Positions 51,836-59,775 of a DNA stretch of 64,000 nucleotides are shown piece by piece; position 1 is the first letter of the stretch, and each line of letters begins with the position of its first letter. Origin of the DNA: Sedimenticola_A sp040506425 (GTDB lineage Bacteria; Pseudomonadota; Gammaproteobacteria; Chromatiales; Chromatiaceae); the NCBI GenBank assembly GCA_965224515.1, contig OZ245051.1, forward strand, positions 3,782,001-3,846,000, in the 5' to 3' direction. The notes beneath the pieces were generated by a model. It ran no database searches, was not told the origin of the DNA, and worked only from the letters and a program-made list of their open reading frames with translations. Made by a program: the position numbers and the translations under genes.

Positions 51836-52786
51836 ATGGCTTCGCCCACTCCCGTCTACTACAAACAGAACCGCCTGAAGCAGCTCAGGGCCTTCTGTCA
51901 TGCCGCCCAGACAGGCAGTATCAGTGAGGCGGCAGAGAAGATTTTCCTCAGCCAGCCGACGGTTTCCCTGCAGATTCAGGCCCTCGAAAGAGAACTGGAG
52001 ACGGTGCTTTTCGAGCGTCGGGGCCCAAAGATTCGCCTCACTCCAGAGGGTGAGATCCTGTTCAAGCTCTCCCAGCCACTGGTGGAGGGGATGGACAAGC
52101 TCCATGAGACCTTCGCTGCCCAGCAGGGGCTGCTGGAGTCGGGCGAGCTGAATATCGCGGCGGGTGAATCGACCATTCTCTATGTTCTCCCCTCCCCCCT
52201 TAAGCACTTCATGGCCCAGCACCCCAAGATCAGGGTCAAGATGCACAATGTGACCGGCGGCCGGGACGGCCTGTCACGACTGCGGGCAGACGAGGCGGAT
52301 TTCGCCGTCGGCTCCATGATCGACGTGCCTGACGACATCGTCTACAAGCCCCTGGTCACCTACAGCCCTGCCCTGATCGTACCCCAGGATCATCCTCTGG
52401 CGGACAAGCAGAGAATCACCCTTGAAGATATAAGCCCCTTCGGACTGATTCTGCCGCCACCCAGCCTCACCACCTGGCGCATGGTGGACCTGGTATTCAG
52501 GCAGCATGATGTGAAGTTCAAGACCGCACTGCAGGCCGGCGGCTGGGAGGTGATCAAGCGATACGTGGAACTGGGACTGGGTATCTCCATCGTCACCGAT
52601 GTCTGCCTGACCGGTGAAGAGAAACTTGTGAAATTCCCCCTGGACGAATACTTCCCCACCCGCTCTTACGGTATCGTACTGCGCAGGGGCAAGTACCTGT
52701 CCCCCCAAGCCAAGCGCTTTATCGATACCCTTGAGCAGTTCTATGAAGGGGCGAATGAAGACCAGGGGCCTGAAGCCCAAGGCTGA
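51836..52786 (+). CDS. CysB-like LysR-family transcriptional regulator
   Basis: A 316-residue protein. The N-terminal winged helix-turn-helix (QLRAFCHAAQTGSISEAAEK and LSQPTVSLQIQALERELE) is at about residues 16-60. The substrate-binding domain follows (LNIAAGESTILYVLP, RADEADFAVGSM, GGWEVIKRYVELGLGISIV). The spacing is that of the CysB/Cbl group, which senses sulfur compounds such as acetylserine or sulfate, but the ligand here is not readable. It is divergent from the rnfB-PFOR-rnfC operon and convergent with the OTR genes. Control of the Rnf operon is an inference from position. Confidence 0.9.
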   Translation: MASPTPVYYKQNRLKQLRAFCHAAQTGSISEAAEKIFLSQPTVSLQIQALERELETVLFERRGPKIRLTPEGEILFKLSQPLVEGMDKLHETFAAQQGLLESGELNIAAGESTILYVLPSPLKHFMAQHPKIRVKMHNVTGGRDGLSRLRADEADFAVGSMIDVPDDIVYKPLVTYSPALIVPQDHPLADKQRITLEDISPFGLILPPPSLTTWRMVDLVFRQHDVKFKTALQAGGWEVIKRYVELGLGISIVTDVCLTGEEKLVKFPLDEYFPTRSYGIVLRRGKYLSPQAKRFIDTLEQFYEGANEDQGPEAQG

Positions 52787-52810
52787 ACGTCTTTTTTAAA
52801 GGTGAATAAA

Positions 52811-52829
52811 GGGGGGGCTAACGCCCCCC
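52811..52829. terminator. GC-rich hairpin between lysR and the cytochrome b gene
   Basis: GGGGGGC-TAAC-GCCCCCC lies between two convergent genes. T-runs are weak on both sides. Confidence 0.6.
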
Positions 52830-52836
52830 AAGTAGT

Positions 52837-53439
52837 TTACTCTTTCTCAATCTCTTCGTAGCCTGTGAGCATAGATTTCAGGTAGTGGGTTAAGGGTTTC
52901 GCCGTAAAAATCATGTAGACATGGGCGATAAAGAAAAACAGCATCATGAAAGCACCTATCAGGTGCAGTGCTGCAACCACGCCCAGGCTCAATCCCTCCA
53001 GCCCCACAACAGACCAGTCGTTATAGAACATGTAGAGCAGACCGGTAATCCAGATCAGGGGGTTGATACAGAGCTTCAAAAAGAGATAGGCAAGTCTCTG
53101 CAGGGGATTGTGCTTGGAGAGACGGCTCTTCTTGAATGGGTGCTGTACAGCCGGGTGATAGATACCCAGGGTGTAGTACTTCACCACCGCAACCAGTTTT
53201 TCCGTGGTTGGCAGGTACTGACGCCACTCACCGGTAGTGAAATGCCAGAATATGGCAAACACCCAGAGACCGATCAAAAGCCAGGCAAGGATACGGTGAT
53301 ACTCCACCGCCTCTGCATACCCGAACAGAGCATAGCTCCCGTTAACTTCAAAACCGGTCGTCATCAGTGCAACAATGAGAACAGCCTGGCTCCAGTGCCA
53401 GAAACGTTCGAAACGTGTAAATACCAATTCGCGTGACAT
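52837..53439 (-). CDS. cytochrome b561-type membrane protein, likely OTR electron donor
   Basis: A 200-residue protein with four or five helices. Putative heme b ligands are in RFERFWHWSQAVLIVALMTTG, VEYHRILAWLLIGLWVFAIFWHF, and VVAALHLIGAFMMLFFFIAHVYMIF. It resembles the b-type subunits of formate dehydrogenase and Ni-Fe hydrogenase. The ATG at 53439 has GAGAGG before it and lies 5 bases after the octaheme cytochrome stop. A role taking electrons from quinol to the octaheme cytochrome is inferred from this coupling. Confidence 0.87.
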   Translation of the reverse strand: MSRELVFTRFERFWHWSQAVLIVALMTTGFEVNGSYALFGYAEAVEYHRILAWLLIGLWVFAIFWHFTTGEWRQYLPTTEKLVAVVKYYTLGIYHPAVQHPFKKSRLSKHNPLQRLAYLFLKLCINPLIWITGLLYMFYNDWSVVGLEGLSLGVVAALHLIGAFMMLFFFIAHVYMIFTAKPLTHYLKSMLTGYEEIEKE

Positions 53440-53444
53440 GACGG

Positions 53445-55037
53445 TTACCTCTCCCGAATCCAGAATATGACACGCAACAGGGCATGTCCCATGACACCCA
53501 GCAGGGTGAGCAAAACAACACCCCATCCGATGGTCGAGATCATTGGAAAGTCACCGCGACCCGGCAGGTAGAAACCATTCAGGTTTTCCAGCCGTCCCTC
53601 TCTTGCGTGGCAACCCTCACACGCCATGGCATCCTCTTTTGGCGCCACCATGTGACTGATGGGCCAGAAGTACTCTGTCTCAACAAAATCGTAGCTGCCG
53701 CTGAATTCAACGCCCCGGGCCTGAAGACCGGATTTCAGCGCCTTGCCCCAGTCGAAGCTTTTCCAGAATGCCGCTTGATCCTTGCCGAACAGGTGGGGAA
53801 TGCCCAGCAGACTCTGCTTGGTGTCGTAGGGCTGACGGCCCCGCATCACCTTGAATGGCCAGATACGGGAGTCGCTGTCTGAAGCATTGCCGGTAAAACT
53901 GTTGATTGGTACGACACCACTGGGATCGATCTTGTCATTTAGCAGTGTGTACTTGATCTTGCCGTCGAACCAGTAATACTCGGGCGTGACATTGGACTCC
54001 CACTTGAAGTCGCCTTTCTTGAAGTTGTAGAGATCGTAGCCGTCGGCATCCTTCTTGACGATCCCCTTGCCCTGATCATTCTTAAGACCAGCAGTTGACC
54101 AGTCCCACCAGGTCTTGGTTTTGCGCCCACCCCTGGCAAACTCGGGAATATGGCAGGTTGGGCAGGCAACACGATCCGTATGCTGGTTGAGCTTGTCATT
54201 CTCCTCGTGAGGCGACATGCCATGACAGGACTCACAGGTTGCACGACTGCCGTCGGTGCGCCCGGGAATATCGATCCCTTCGCGGTCGACAGCGGTTGGT
54301 TCGTAGCGACTGCCACTCACCTGGTGACTGCCTGAAGAGTGACAGGTTGAACAGCTGAAATTAAGACCGGATGCATCCATGTGCACATCCAGGGCCTTAT
54401 CAGGCTTGGCCATGGAGGAGTCCAGGTCACCATGTTTCACACCATTGCCGCCACCTCCGTAGAAATGGCATGCCCCACAGGTGTTGCGACTGGTCTTGCC
54501 GATGTTCTGGGCCACCTTGGTGAGATCGACCTTCTTGAACAATTTCCCCTTCTTCGCCTTGGGGGGAAACATCTTGTCCTCGTAAGCAGGATGGCCGGAA
54601 CCTGCCGGGTACTTCTTGTAGGTACCCGTTGTGTCGTGACACACCAGGCAATCCACTGCCGTCTCCTGGGTCAGATCAAACGTGTTGTCCTTCCAGCCAT
54701 ACCCGATATGGCAACTGGTGCAACGTGGCCAGTTTGTGGCCGTGGCAACACAGAAGTTATTGACCACATTCTTCTTGCCCAGCTCCTGGCCTGTGACCTC
54801 GTTTCTATAGGCCCAGGTCCAGTGGTTGGTCTTGTGTAACTGAGATGATGCCTCGGTGTGGCAGGTCAGGCAGGCCTTGGTAACCTCGGGGCCTGTTTTG
54901 AAATCAGCTTGAAGTGCCTCGAACTTGGTGTGATCGGCAGTCGAGTCCTTGGTGGCTGCGTTTAGTGATAATCCGGGAATCAGAACCAAAACCGCAAGCG
55001 CTGTCCCCAGAACCCCTTTATTTTTTGCGGTGAACAT
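53445..55037 (-). CDS. otr: octaheme c-type cytochrome, tetrathionate reductase (OTR) family
   Basis: A 530-residue exported protein. The signal sequence is MFTAKNKGVLGTALAVLVLIP. Eight CXXCH sites are present, from CLTCH at residue 56 through CTSCH, CLVCH, CGACH, CSTCH, CESCH and CPTCH to CEGCH. A C-terminal helix (WGVVLLTLLGVMGHALLRVIFW) should anchor it in the membrane. OTR from Shewanella reduces tetrathionate, nitrite and hydroxylamine in vitro. The start at 55037 gives a good signal peptide; 55073 adds 12 residues before it. It is in an operon with the b-type cytochrome. The physiological substrate is not known. Confidence 0.93.
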   Translation of the reverse strand: MFTAKNKGVLGTALAVLVLIPGLSLNAATKDSTADHTKFEALQADFKTGPEVTKACLTCHTEASSQLHKTNHWTWAYRNEVTGQELGKKNVVNNFCVATATNWPRCTSCHIGYGWKDNTFDLTQETAVDCLVCHDTTGTYKKYPAGSGHPAYEDKMFPPKAKKGKLFKKVDLTKVAQNIGKTSRNTCGACHFYGGGGNGVKHGDLDSSMAKPDKALDVHMDASGLNFSCSTCHSSGSHQVSGSRYEPTAVDREGIDIPGRTDGSRATCESCHGMSPHEENDKLNQHTDRVACPTCHIPEFARGGRKTKTWWDWSTAGLKNDQGKGIVKKDADGYDLYNFKKGDFKWESNVTPEYYWFDGKIKYTLLNDKIDPSGVVPINSFTGNASDSDSRIWPFKVMRGRQPYDTKQSLLGIPHLFGKDQAAFWKSFDWGKALKSGLQARGVEFSGSYDFVETEYFWPISHMVAPKEDAMACEGCHAREGRLENLNGFYLPGRGDFPMISTIGWGVVLLTLLGVMGHALLRVIFWIRER

Positions 55038-55193
55038 AAACACCTCATTTAGGAGAGTACTGGGATAATGCAAGACAAATATTAAGCTTTATCCTTCCAT
55101 TGGAAATTGCGGTAAATCAAAAGATAGATCATTTCTTATTAACATGATTTAAAAAAGAAATTGAACATCAACCGGCTCCCTTAAATGTTCTGA

Positions 55194-55235
55194 CAAATTG
55201 GTTAGCTTTCCCCTATCTGTCCAACCAATTTGGAC
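55194..55235. promoter_or_regulatory. nested inverted repeats upstream of OTR
   Basis: CAAATTGGTT (55194-55203) and AACCAATTTG (55223-55232) are perfect 10-base arms. The right arm also sits in GTCCAACCAATTTGGAC (55219-55235), a 17-base palindrome. The block lies 157-198 bases before the OTR start. It looks like an operator; the regulator is unknown. Confidence 0.5.
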
Positions 55236-55306
55236 GCTTTACCCATTAAAATACAGAGTAATCCATCATCCTGTGAAGATAAAAATTTCGATAAAATGGA
55301 CATCCA

Positions 55307-55320
55307 TTGATTATTCTCAA
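55307..55320. promoter_or_regulatory. candidate FNR/CRP-family binding site
   Basis: TTGAT-TATT-CTCAA matches the FNR consensus TTGAT-N4-ATCAA at 9 of 10 positions. An oxygen- or nitric-oxide-responsive FNR/DNR-type regulator would suit anaerobic cytochromes on either side. It is near the middle of the divergent region, so either or both genes could respond. Confidence 0.5.
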
Positions 55321-55353
55321 TGAAACAGCACTGTTATTCATTTTCAATAGTGA

Positions 55354-55405
55354 AAATAAAAAAATCGCTTGAGCGGTTGTTTCCTCAGATTGAAGCTTCA
55401 AGCGA
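55354..55405 (-). terminator. terminator-like hairpin facing the OTR gene
   Basis: On the minus strand TCGCTTGA and TCAAGCGA pair around a 25-base loop and are followed by TTTTTTTATTTT. No gene upstream on that strand needs it. It may therefore end a small RNA or act as an attenuator in a long OTR leader. Confidence 0.45.
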
Positions 55406-55679
55406 ATCGGCTACTAAATAATAATAATCAGCATGTAGCCATTAGTACTCTCCATGTTCAGAACAAGTAGAGCCCGTCGTACTCAGAAACAGGGCCTTCT
55501 GACGGAGAAAAAGCCGAAGCGGCAGCGCAGTATGCGCCCTTCCCTTTTATGTCACATGAAATTTTGTACCTCTGCAAAAAATGCAGGGGATCGACCGTAT
55601 TGTAGTGATAAGGAGCCGGGATGCGTTACGCATTGCAATAGCGTATCTCGAATATCAATTGTGACGGAGGAAGAAAAAA

Positions 55680-56951
55680 GTGAGAATAAGAACAACTGGA
55701 TTTGCTGTTTCAATACTAATGGCTGCAGGGCTCTTCGGAGGGAAAGCAGTTGCTGCAGATGAGCCGATTCACCATGTATCAGCCGAGACCTGCAAGGCGT
55801 GCCACAAGGAGATCTACAAGCAGTGGAGCGGCTCCATGCACGGCAACAGCACGGCATTCAAAGATCCGATCCACGCTACCTTCTATAAAAAAGTGGTTGG
55901 AGATCCGGGCAAGGAGGGCGTACTCGCTGGAGGGAAATATCCTGTCTGCCTGCAGTGCCATGCCCCAAATGCCGCCCGCGACAAAAGCACCAAGCTGGAC
56001 GCGAAACCTGCCTACACCGAAGGGGTCAACTGCGTAGCCTGCCACACTTTGAAGAAATACAACGGCATTAAAGGCGAGGACGGTAAGCTACGACTCGGCC
56101 TGCAAGCCTATGATATTTCGGACAAAGTGCAAGGACCCGGACGCCACTCCAACCGCGGACTGGCCAAACTGCAGGCCTCCGGCGATATGTTCGGCAGCAC
56201 CGACGACGAGTCGAAACCCAATCCTCACCTTGGTGAGGCGGTAACCATGGATGGAAAGGAGATCCCCTCCCTGCCCATGGAGAGCAACCCGGTGCAGCTG
56301 AAAACGTCCGATGCATGCATGGGCTGCCATGACCAGCGCAACAACTCCCATGGCGTACCACTCTGCCAGACCGGCAACGAGTACTCCATGAGCAACAGCC
56401 AGGTCGACTGCCTCTCCTGCCACATGCCTGTTAACGACGGTATTGCCGACCATAGCATGGGTGGAGGACACGACACCGCAATGCTCCAGCGCTCAGTGGT
56501 ATTTGACGTGCAGGCCAAGGTCAACGGCGAAAAACTGATGACCACGGTTCTGATGAAAAATCAGCAGCCCCACAGCCTTCCTACCGGTGCCCCCTTCCGC
56601 AATATCCATATGCTGCTTACTGCATATGACAGCGAGGGCAACGCGGTTTGGAAAAACACCGAGGGACACCCCGCCAAGGGCGATCCACAGGCCTATCTCG
56701 TCTATGCATTGGCAAATGACGAAGGCAAACCCGCATCCCCACCCAAGGCTACCAAGCTGGGCAAGGATACCCGCCTGAAGCCCTATGAAGAGCGCACCCT
56801 CAGCTACGAGATCCCCGCCAAAGGCGTTGTTCTCGTGCGTGGAGAGCTTTACTACAGCCTGCTCTGGCCTGGCCTGGTCAAGCAGTTCAAGCATCTGCCT
56901 GAAGACCTGACCGCAGCCAAGTTGATCGGGGCGGCAGAAGTCTCACTGTAA
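55680..56951 (+). CDS. exported pentaheme c-type cytochrome (c554-like)
   Basis: A 423-residue protein starting at GTG, with GGAGG 9 bases upstream. A signal peptide occupies about residues 1-26. Five CXXCH sites are at residues 38, 90, 118, 213 and 244, in an arrangement like cytochrome c554 and related multiheme proteins. The last 160 residues lack hemes and look like a beta-rich domain (SVVFDVQAKVNGEKLMTTVL onward). It is a likely electron carrier or catalytic partner of the HAO-like protein encoded 215 bases downstream. I do not recognise a named orthologue. Confidence 0.85.
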   Translation: MRIRTTGFAVSILMAAGLFGGKAVAADEPIHHVSAETCKACHKEIYKQWSGSMHGNSTAFKDPIHATFYKKVVGDPGKEGVLAGGKYPVCLQCHAPNAARDKSTKLDAKPAYTEGVNCVACHTLKKYNGIKGEDGKLRLGLQAYDISDKVQGPGRHSNRGLAKLQASGDMFGSTDDESKPNPHLGEAVTMDGKEIPSLPMESNPVQLKTSDACMGCHDQRNNSHGVPLCQTGNEYSMSNSQVDCLSCHMPVNDGIADHSMGGGHDTAMLQRSVVFDVQAKVNGEKLMTTVLMKNQQPHSLPTGAPFRNIHMLLTAYDSEGNAVWKNTEGHPAKGDPQAYLVYALANDEGKPASPPKATKLGKDTRLKPYEERTLSYEIPAKGVVLVRGELYYSLLWPGLVKQFKHLPEDLTAAKLIGAAEVSL

Positions 56952-56983
56952 GCAGTAGCGGAGCACTGCGCCGTTTTGGGCAC

Positions 56984-57009
56984 AGGCCGGGGTCTTCATG
57001 ACCCGGCCT
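56984..57009 (+). terminator. strong hairpin after the pentaheme gene
   Basis: AGGCCGGGGTC-TTCAT-GACCCGGCCT forms a long stem with one bulge. No T-run follows, so it may set relative mRNA levels and not end transcription. Confidence 0.5.
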
Positions 57010-57124
57010 GCCCGGCGTCCTGGGGAGAGCGTAATTCACTGCACAGTAATGTGCCCCCCTTTTCCCGTTAATTCCCACGGAACGATTTGTTGTTCCAGGG
57101 CTTCGCTTTATTAAAAACAAACAG

Positions 57125-57146
57125 CGTAACCCTGATCAGGGTTACG
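57125..57146. promoter_or_regulatory. 22-base perfect palindrome before the HAO-like gene
   Basis: The palindrome reads CGTAACCCTGA followed by its reverse complement. It ends 4 bases before the GGAGAG ribosome-binding site, so it could be an operator or a hairpin limiting translation. Its GTAACCC core also resembles one arm of the intergenic repeat near 28530. Confidence 0.5.
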
Positions 57147-57166
57147 AAAAGGAGAGCGGTTTAACC

Positions 57167-58627
57167 ATGAGCAAACTGTTCCTGTTTCGGATACTCCGCA
57201 TATCATGCCTTGGCCTGGCCCTGGCACTCTTCAGCACAGTATCCCCTGCAGCAAAGGTGACACTGGAGCCTTCAAACTGGGGGCTGAAAGAGGGTCAGGC
57301 ATGTATCGATTGCCACAAGAAATCCTCTGCTGGACTGACCATGCAGTGGCAGAGCAGCGCTCATCAGGAGGCCGGGGTCAACTGCCTGGACTGCCACAAG
57401 GCAGAGCCGTCAGATGACGATGCCAAAGAGCATGAGGGTGAAATCATTGCCACCATCGTGTCACCCAAAGATTGTGGGCGCTGCCACAACGTGGAGTTCA
57501 AGCAGCAGCAGGGCTCTGTACACGCCAATGCAGTCGCGCTGATTGCTGATCGCCTGCCGGCCATGGTGGAGAACATCAGCGGTCCGGCGGTTCTCGCTGC
57601 AGGCTGCGCCCAGTGCCACGGCTCCGAGGTAAAGGTAAAGGGAGACGGCAGCCTGGACCCCGACACCTGGCCCAACACCGGTATCGGGAGAATCAACCCG
57701 GATGGTTCCAAGGGCTCATGCTCTGCCTGTCACGGGCGTCACAGCTTCTCAAAAGCTCAGGCCCGGGAACCCAGCGCCTGCGCCAAGTGCCACTCTGGCC
57801 CTGACTCTCCTGACAAAGAGGTGTTCGAGGCCTCCAAGCACGGTATGGCCTTTGAGGCCCATTACGATGAAATGAACCTGAAGAGTGACAAGTGGGTGGC
57901 CGGAAAGGACTACACCGCGGCACCGACATGCGTCACCTGCCACATGGGTGAGGCACCCGGCCTCAAACCCTCACACGACGTGGGTATGCGCGGAGCCTGG
58001 AGTCTCAACAGTCCGGTTTCCGAAAAGCAGTACCTGGTGGTACTGCAGGATGGTGACACCCTGGAGATTCCCGACAGCCAGGATGCACCCCGTCGCGGCA
58101 GCGAGGTGACCAAGCCGGACGGCACCCTCGGCAAGGTCAAGGTTGTGGCCAGCCCCAAGCGGCGTCGCCAGGCCATGAGCAAGGTCTGCCTGGAGTGTCA
58201 CGGCAAGGATTTCGTGAAGGGCTCCATGCGCCAGTTCGACAACGTCGTCAAGCTCTATAACGACAAGTTCGGCAGGCCGGCCCAGGCGATCATGTTGGAA
58301 CTGTATGACAAGGGCCTACTGACCCCAACCCCATTCGACGAGCCCCTGGAATATACCTACTGGGAACTCTGGCATGACGAGGGAGCCCGGGCCCGCCACG
58401 GCGCGGCCATGTTCAGCCCCAACCACACCTGGTGGGAGGGGATGTACCAGGTGGGCCGCAACTTCTACAGCCGTTTCCTGCCCCAGGTTCGACAGGTGGC
58501 CGGCGACCAGGCCGATGCACTGATCGAGAGTCACCTCGCTGAAAGCACTGGCCATGAATGGCTGCGTTCGCCGGAGAGAGGCAATCCCATACTGGGCTAC
58601 GGTACGGGAGCGAAGAACGATGAGTAG
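57167..58627 (+). CDS. HAO-family octaheme cytochrome (hydroxylamine oxidoreductase-like)
   Basis: A 486-residue exported protein with a signal peptide to about residue 29. Eight CXXCH sites are at residues 46, 73, 103, 147, 185, 205, 255 and 341. HAO-family blocks include SKHGMAFEAHYDEMNLKSDK, AAPTCVTCHMG, SHDVGMR, and LWHDEGARARHGAAMFSPNH. Where ammonia-oxidiser HAO, as I recall it, has a cross-linking Tyr in a PDYT block, this protein has PNHT. It therefore more likely reduces nitrite or hydroxylamine than oxidises hydroxylamine. It overlaps the NapC/NirT gene by 8 bases, the usual pairing of reductive HAO forms. Confidence 0.9.
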   Translation: MSKLFLFRILRISCLGLALALFSTVSPAAKVTLEPSNWGLKEGQACIDCHKKSSAGLTMQWQSSAHQEAGVNCLDCHKAEPSDDDAKEHEGEIIATIVSPKDCGRCHNVEFKQQQGSVHANAVALIADRLPAMVENISGPAVLAAGCAQCHGSEVKVKGDGSLDPDTWPNTGIGRINPDGSKGSCSACHGRHSFSKAQAREPSACAKCHSGPDSPDKEVFEASKHGMAFEAHYDEMNLKSDKWVAGKDYTAAPTCVTCHMGEAPGLKPSHDVGMRGAWSLNSPVSEKQYLVVLQDGDTLEIPDSQDAPRRGSEVTKPDGTLGKVKVVASPKRRRQAMSKVCLECHGKDFVKGSMRQFDNVVKLYNDKFGRPAQAIMLELYDKGLLTPTPFDEPLEYTYWELWHDEGARARHGAAMFSPNHTWWEGMYQVGRNFYSRFLPQVRQVAGDQADALIESHLAESTGHEWLRSPERGNPILGYGTGAKNDE

Positions 58628-59240
58628 GCTGTTCGAGTACATAACCCGCCATGTGCTCTATGCGCTGGTGCTGGGCGGTCTCTGCGGTATCGGGTTCGTG
58701 CTGTTTCTGATCGAGTTCGATCACTTCACCAGCAGCGAGGAGTTCTGCACAACCTGCCACTCAATGGAACTGGTGGCAGAGCCTTACCGGCAGTCATCAC
58801 ACTACCTGCCGGCCTCAGGGGTTCGTGCAAGCTGTGGCCACTGCCATGTATCCGAGGGGGTACTATCGGCAACCTGGGACCACTTCCTTGGCACCGAGGA
58901 TCTGCTTAAACAGCTTTTTGGCGAAGATTACGACGACCCGGTAATCAATGCACTGCATCTGCCCGACGCCGCCTTCAAGGCAAGACGCTGGTTCAAGAAG
59001 AGGGATTCGGACACCTGCAAACGCTGCCATCTGCAGGAGGCAATCATCGGACAGCGCCCGGACACGCTGCAAATCCACCTGCAGGACGCCAAGGGCAAGA
59101 GCTGTATCGACTGCCATTACAACCTGGTACACAGAAAAGTGCCTTCGGAAAAGACCTTCAAACGGGCTGCATGGAACCGCATGATCGAGGAAGAGTTCCA
59201 GCTGGAACCCGGCCGTGCCGATGCGCTTCTTTCGAAATAG
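58620..59240 (+). CDS. NapC/NirT-family tetraheme quinol dehydrogenase
   Basis: A 206-residue membrane-anchored cytochrome. One N-terminal helix (LYALVLGGLCGIGFVLFLIEF) is followed by four CXXCH sites: CTTCH, CGHCH, CKRCH and CIDCH. The first is in the family's FCTTCHSMELVAEPY context. It oxidises quinol and passes electrons to periplasmic reductases. The ATG at 58620 overlaps the HAO stop by 8 bases, so the two proteins are probably a complex. An upstream start at 58554 would lie inside the HAO gene. Confidence 0.93.
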   Translation: MSRLFEYITRHVLYALVLGGLCGIGFVLFLIEFDHFTSSEEFCTTCHSMELVAEPYRQSSHYLPASGVRASCGHCHVSEGVLSATWDHFLGTEDLLKQLFGEDYDDPVINALHLPDAAFKARRWFKKRDSDTCKRCHLQEAIIGQRPDTLQIHLQDAKGKSCIDCHYNLVHRKVPSEKTFKRAAWNRMIEEEFQLEPGRADALLSK

Positions 59241-59252
59241 GGAGAATAGAAA

Positions 59253-59501
59253 ATGAAACTGTTGATACTGGGATGCAAGACCATGCGGGAGGGGGTGCTG
59301 GCCTCCTTCGTCTTCTTCTTCAGCGGGATTTTACTGGTACTTGCCGCTCAGCACGTAATACCCAACATCTGGAACATGCAGCATATCACCATGTTCTTCG
59401 GCTTTATCATGATCCTGCTTTCGCCGCTGATCCTGCTCTCCACCTTCCTGCTGACCATTCTTGCCCGGCGCAAGGAAGAGGAGGAGAACTGCGAACACTG
59501 A
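59253..59501 (+). CDS. small two-helix membrane protein, cytochrome-cluster paralogue 1
   Basis: An 82-residue protein I do not recognise. Two helices (VLASFVFFFSGILLVLAA and ITMFFGFIMILLSPLILLSTFLLTIL) are preceded by MKLLILGCKTMRE and followed by a charged tail ending NCEH. GGAG lies 8 bases before the ATG, and the gene starts 12 bases after the NapC/NirT stop, so it is probably in the operon. It resembles the convergent 78-residue protein at 59512-59748 in CK near the start, both helices, the SPL motif and a final C-x-H. Confidence 0.7.
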   Translation: MKLLILGCKTMREGVLASFVFFFSGILLVLAAQHVIPNIWNMQHITMFFGFIMILLSPLILLSTFLLTILARRKEEEENCEH

Positions 59502-59511
59502 CAAAGTCTGC

Positions 59512-59748
59512 TCAGTGCTGGCAATGCTCCAGGTTTGCATTGGGGATCAGGCTGATAAGAACAGCCAGAAACAGCACCAGTGGACTGCAGAGAACCAGGA
59601 AAAGAGCTGAAGAGACCAGAAGACTCGACAGGAGGGTGCTTTGGATAACAGGAAGAGTCGCCAACAACTGCAGGGTGATTCCCCCGACAAACGCCAACGC
59701 TGAACCGACAACTGCTGCACGCAGAACTTTACAATCCATAAGTGCCAT
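59512..59748 (-). CDS. small two-helix membrane protein, cytochrome-cluster paralogue 2
   Basis: A 78-residue protein of unknown function. It starts MALMDCKVLRAAVVG and has two helices (ALAFVGGITLQLLAT and SALFLVLCSPLVLFLAVLISLI), ending NLEHCQH. AGGAGG lies 7 bases before the ATG, which supports it as real. It converges on the first small gene with 10 bases between stops and shares its layout, so the two are probably diverged duplicates. Confidence 0.65.
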   Translation of the reverse strand: MALMDCKVLRAAVVGSALAFVGGITLQLLATLPVIQSTLLSSLLVSSALFLVLCSPLVLFLAVLISLIPNANLEHCQH

Positions 59749-59775
59749 AGGAATACCTCCTAACTACAGACCCAG

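Larger units (their letters stand above)
55038..55679. other. 642-base divergent leader region between OTR and the pentaheme gene
   Basis: I see no convincing gene here. An ORF at 55454-55762 overlaps the pentaheme signal peptide and has no family features. The region instead holds nested inverted repeats (55194-55235), an FNR-like box (55307-55320), a minus-facing terminator-like hairpin (55354-55405) and four small hairpins in the leader of the pentaheme gene (55513-55633). Confidence 0.75.

Noticed and set aside
55480..55640. Possible c-di-GMP (GEMM) or other known riboswitch before the pentaheme gene
   Set aside because: The hairpins are there, but I could not match the conserved core of GEMM-I or of the cobalamin or molybdenum cofactor classes. 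I kept it as an unidentified structured leader.
55454..55762. 102-codon frame in front of the pentaheme gene
   Set aside because: It overlaps the pentaheme signal peptide in another frame, is rich in Arg and Cys without order, and lies in a hairpin-rich leader.
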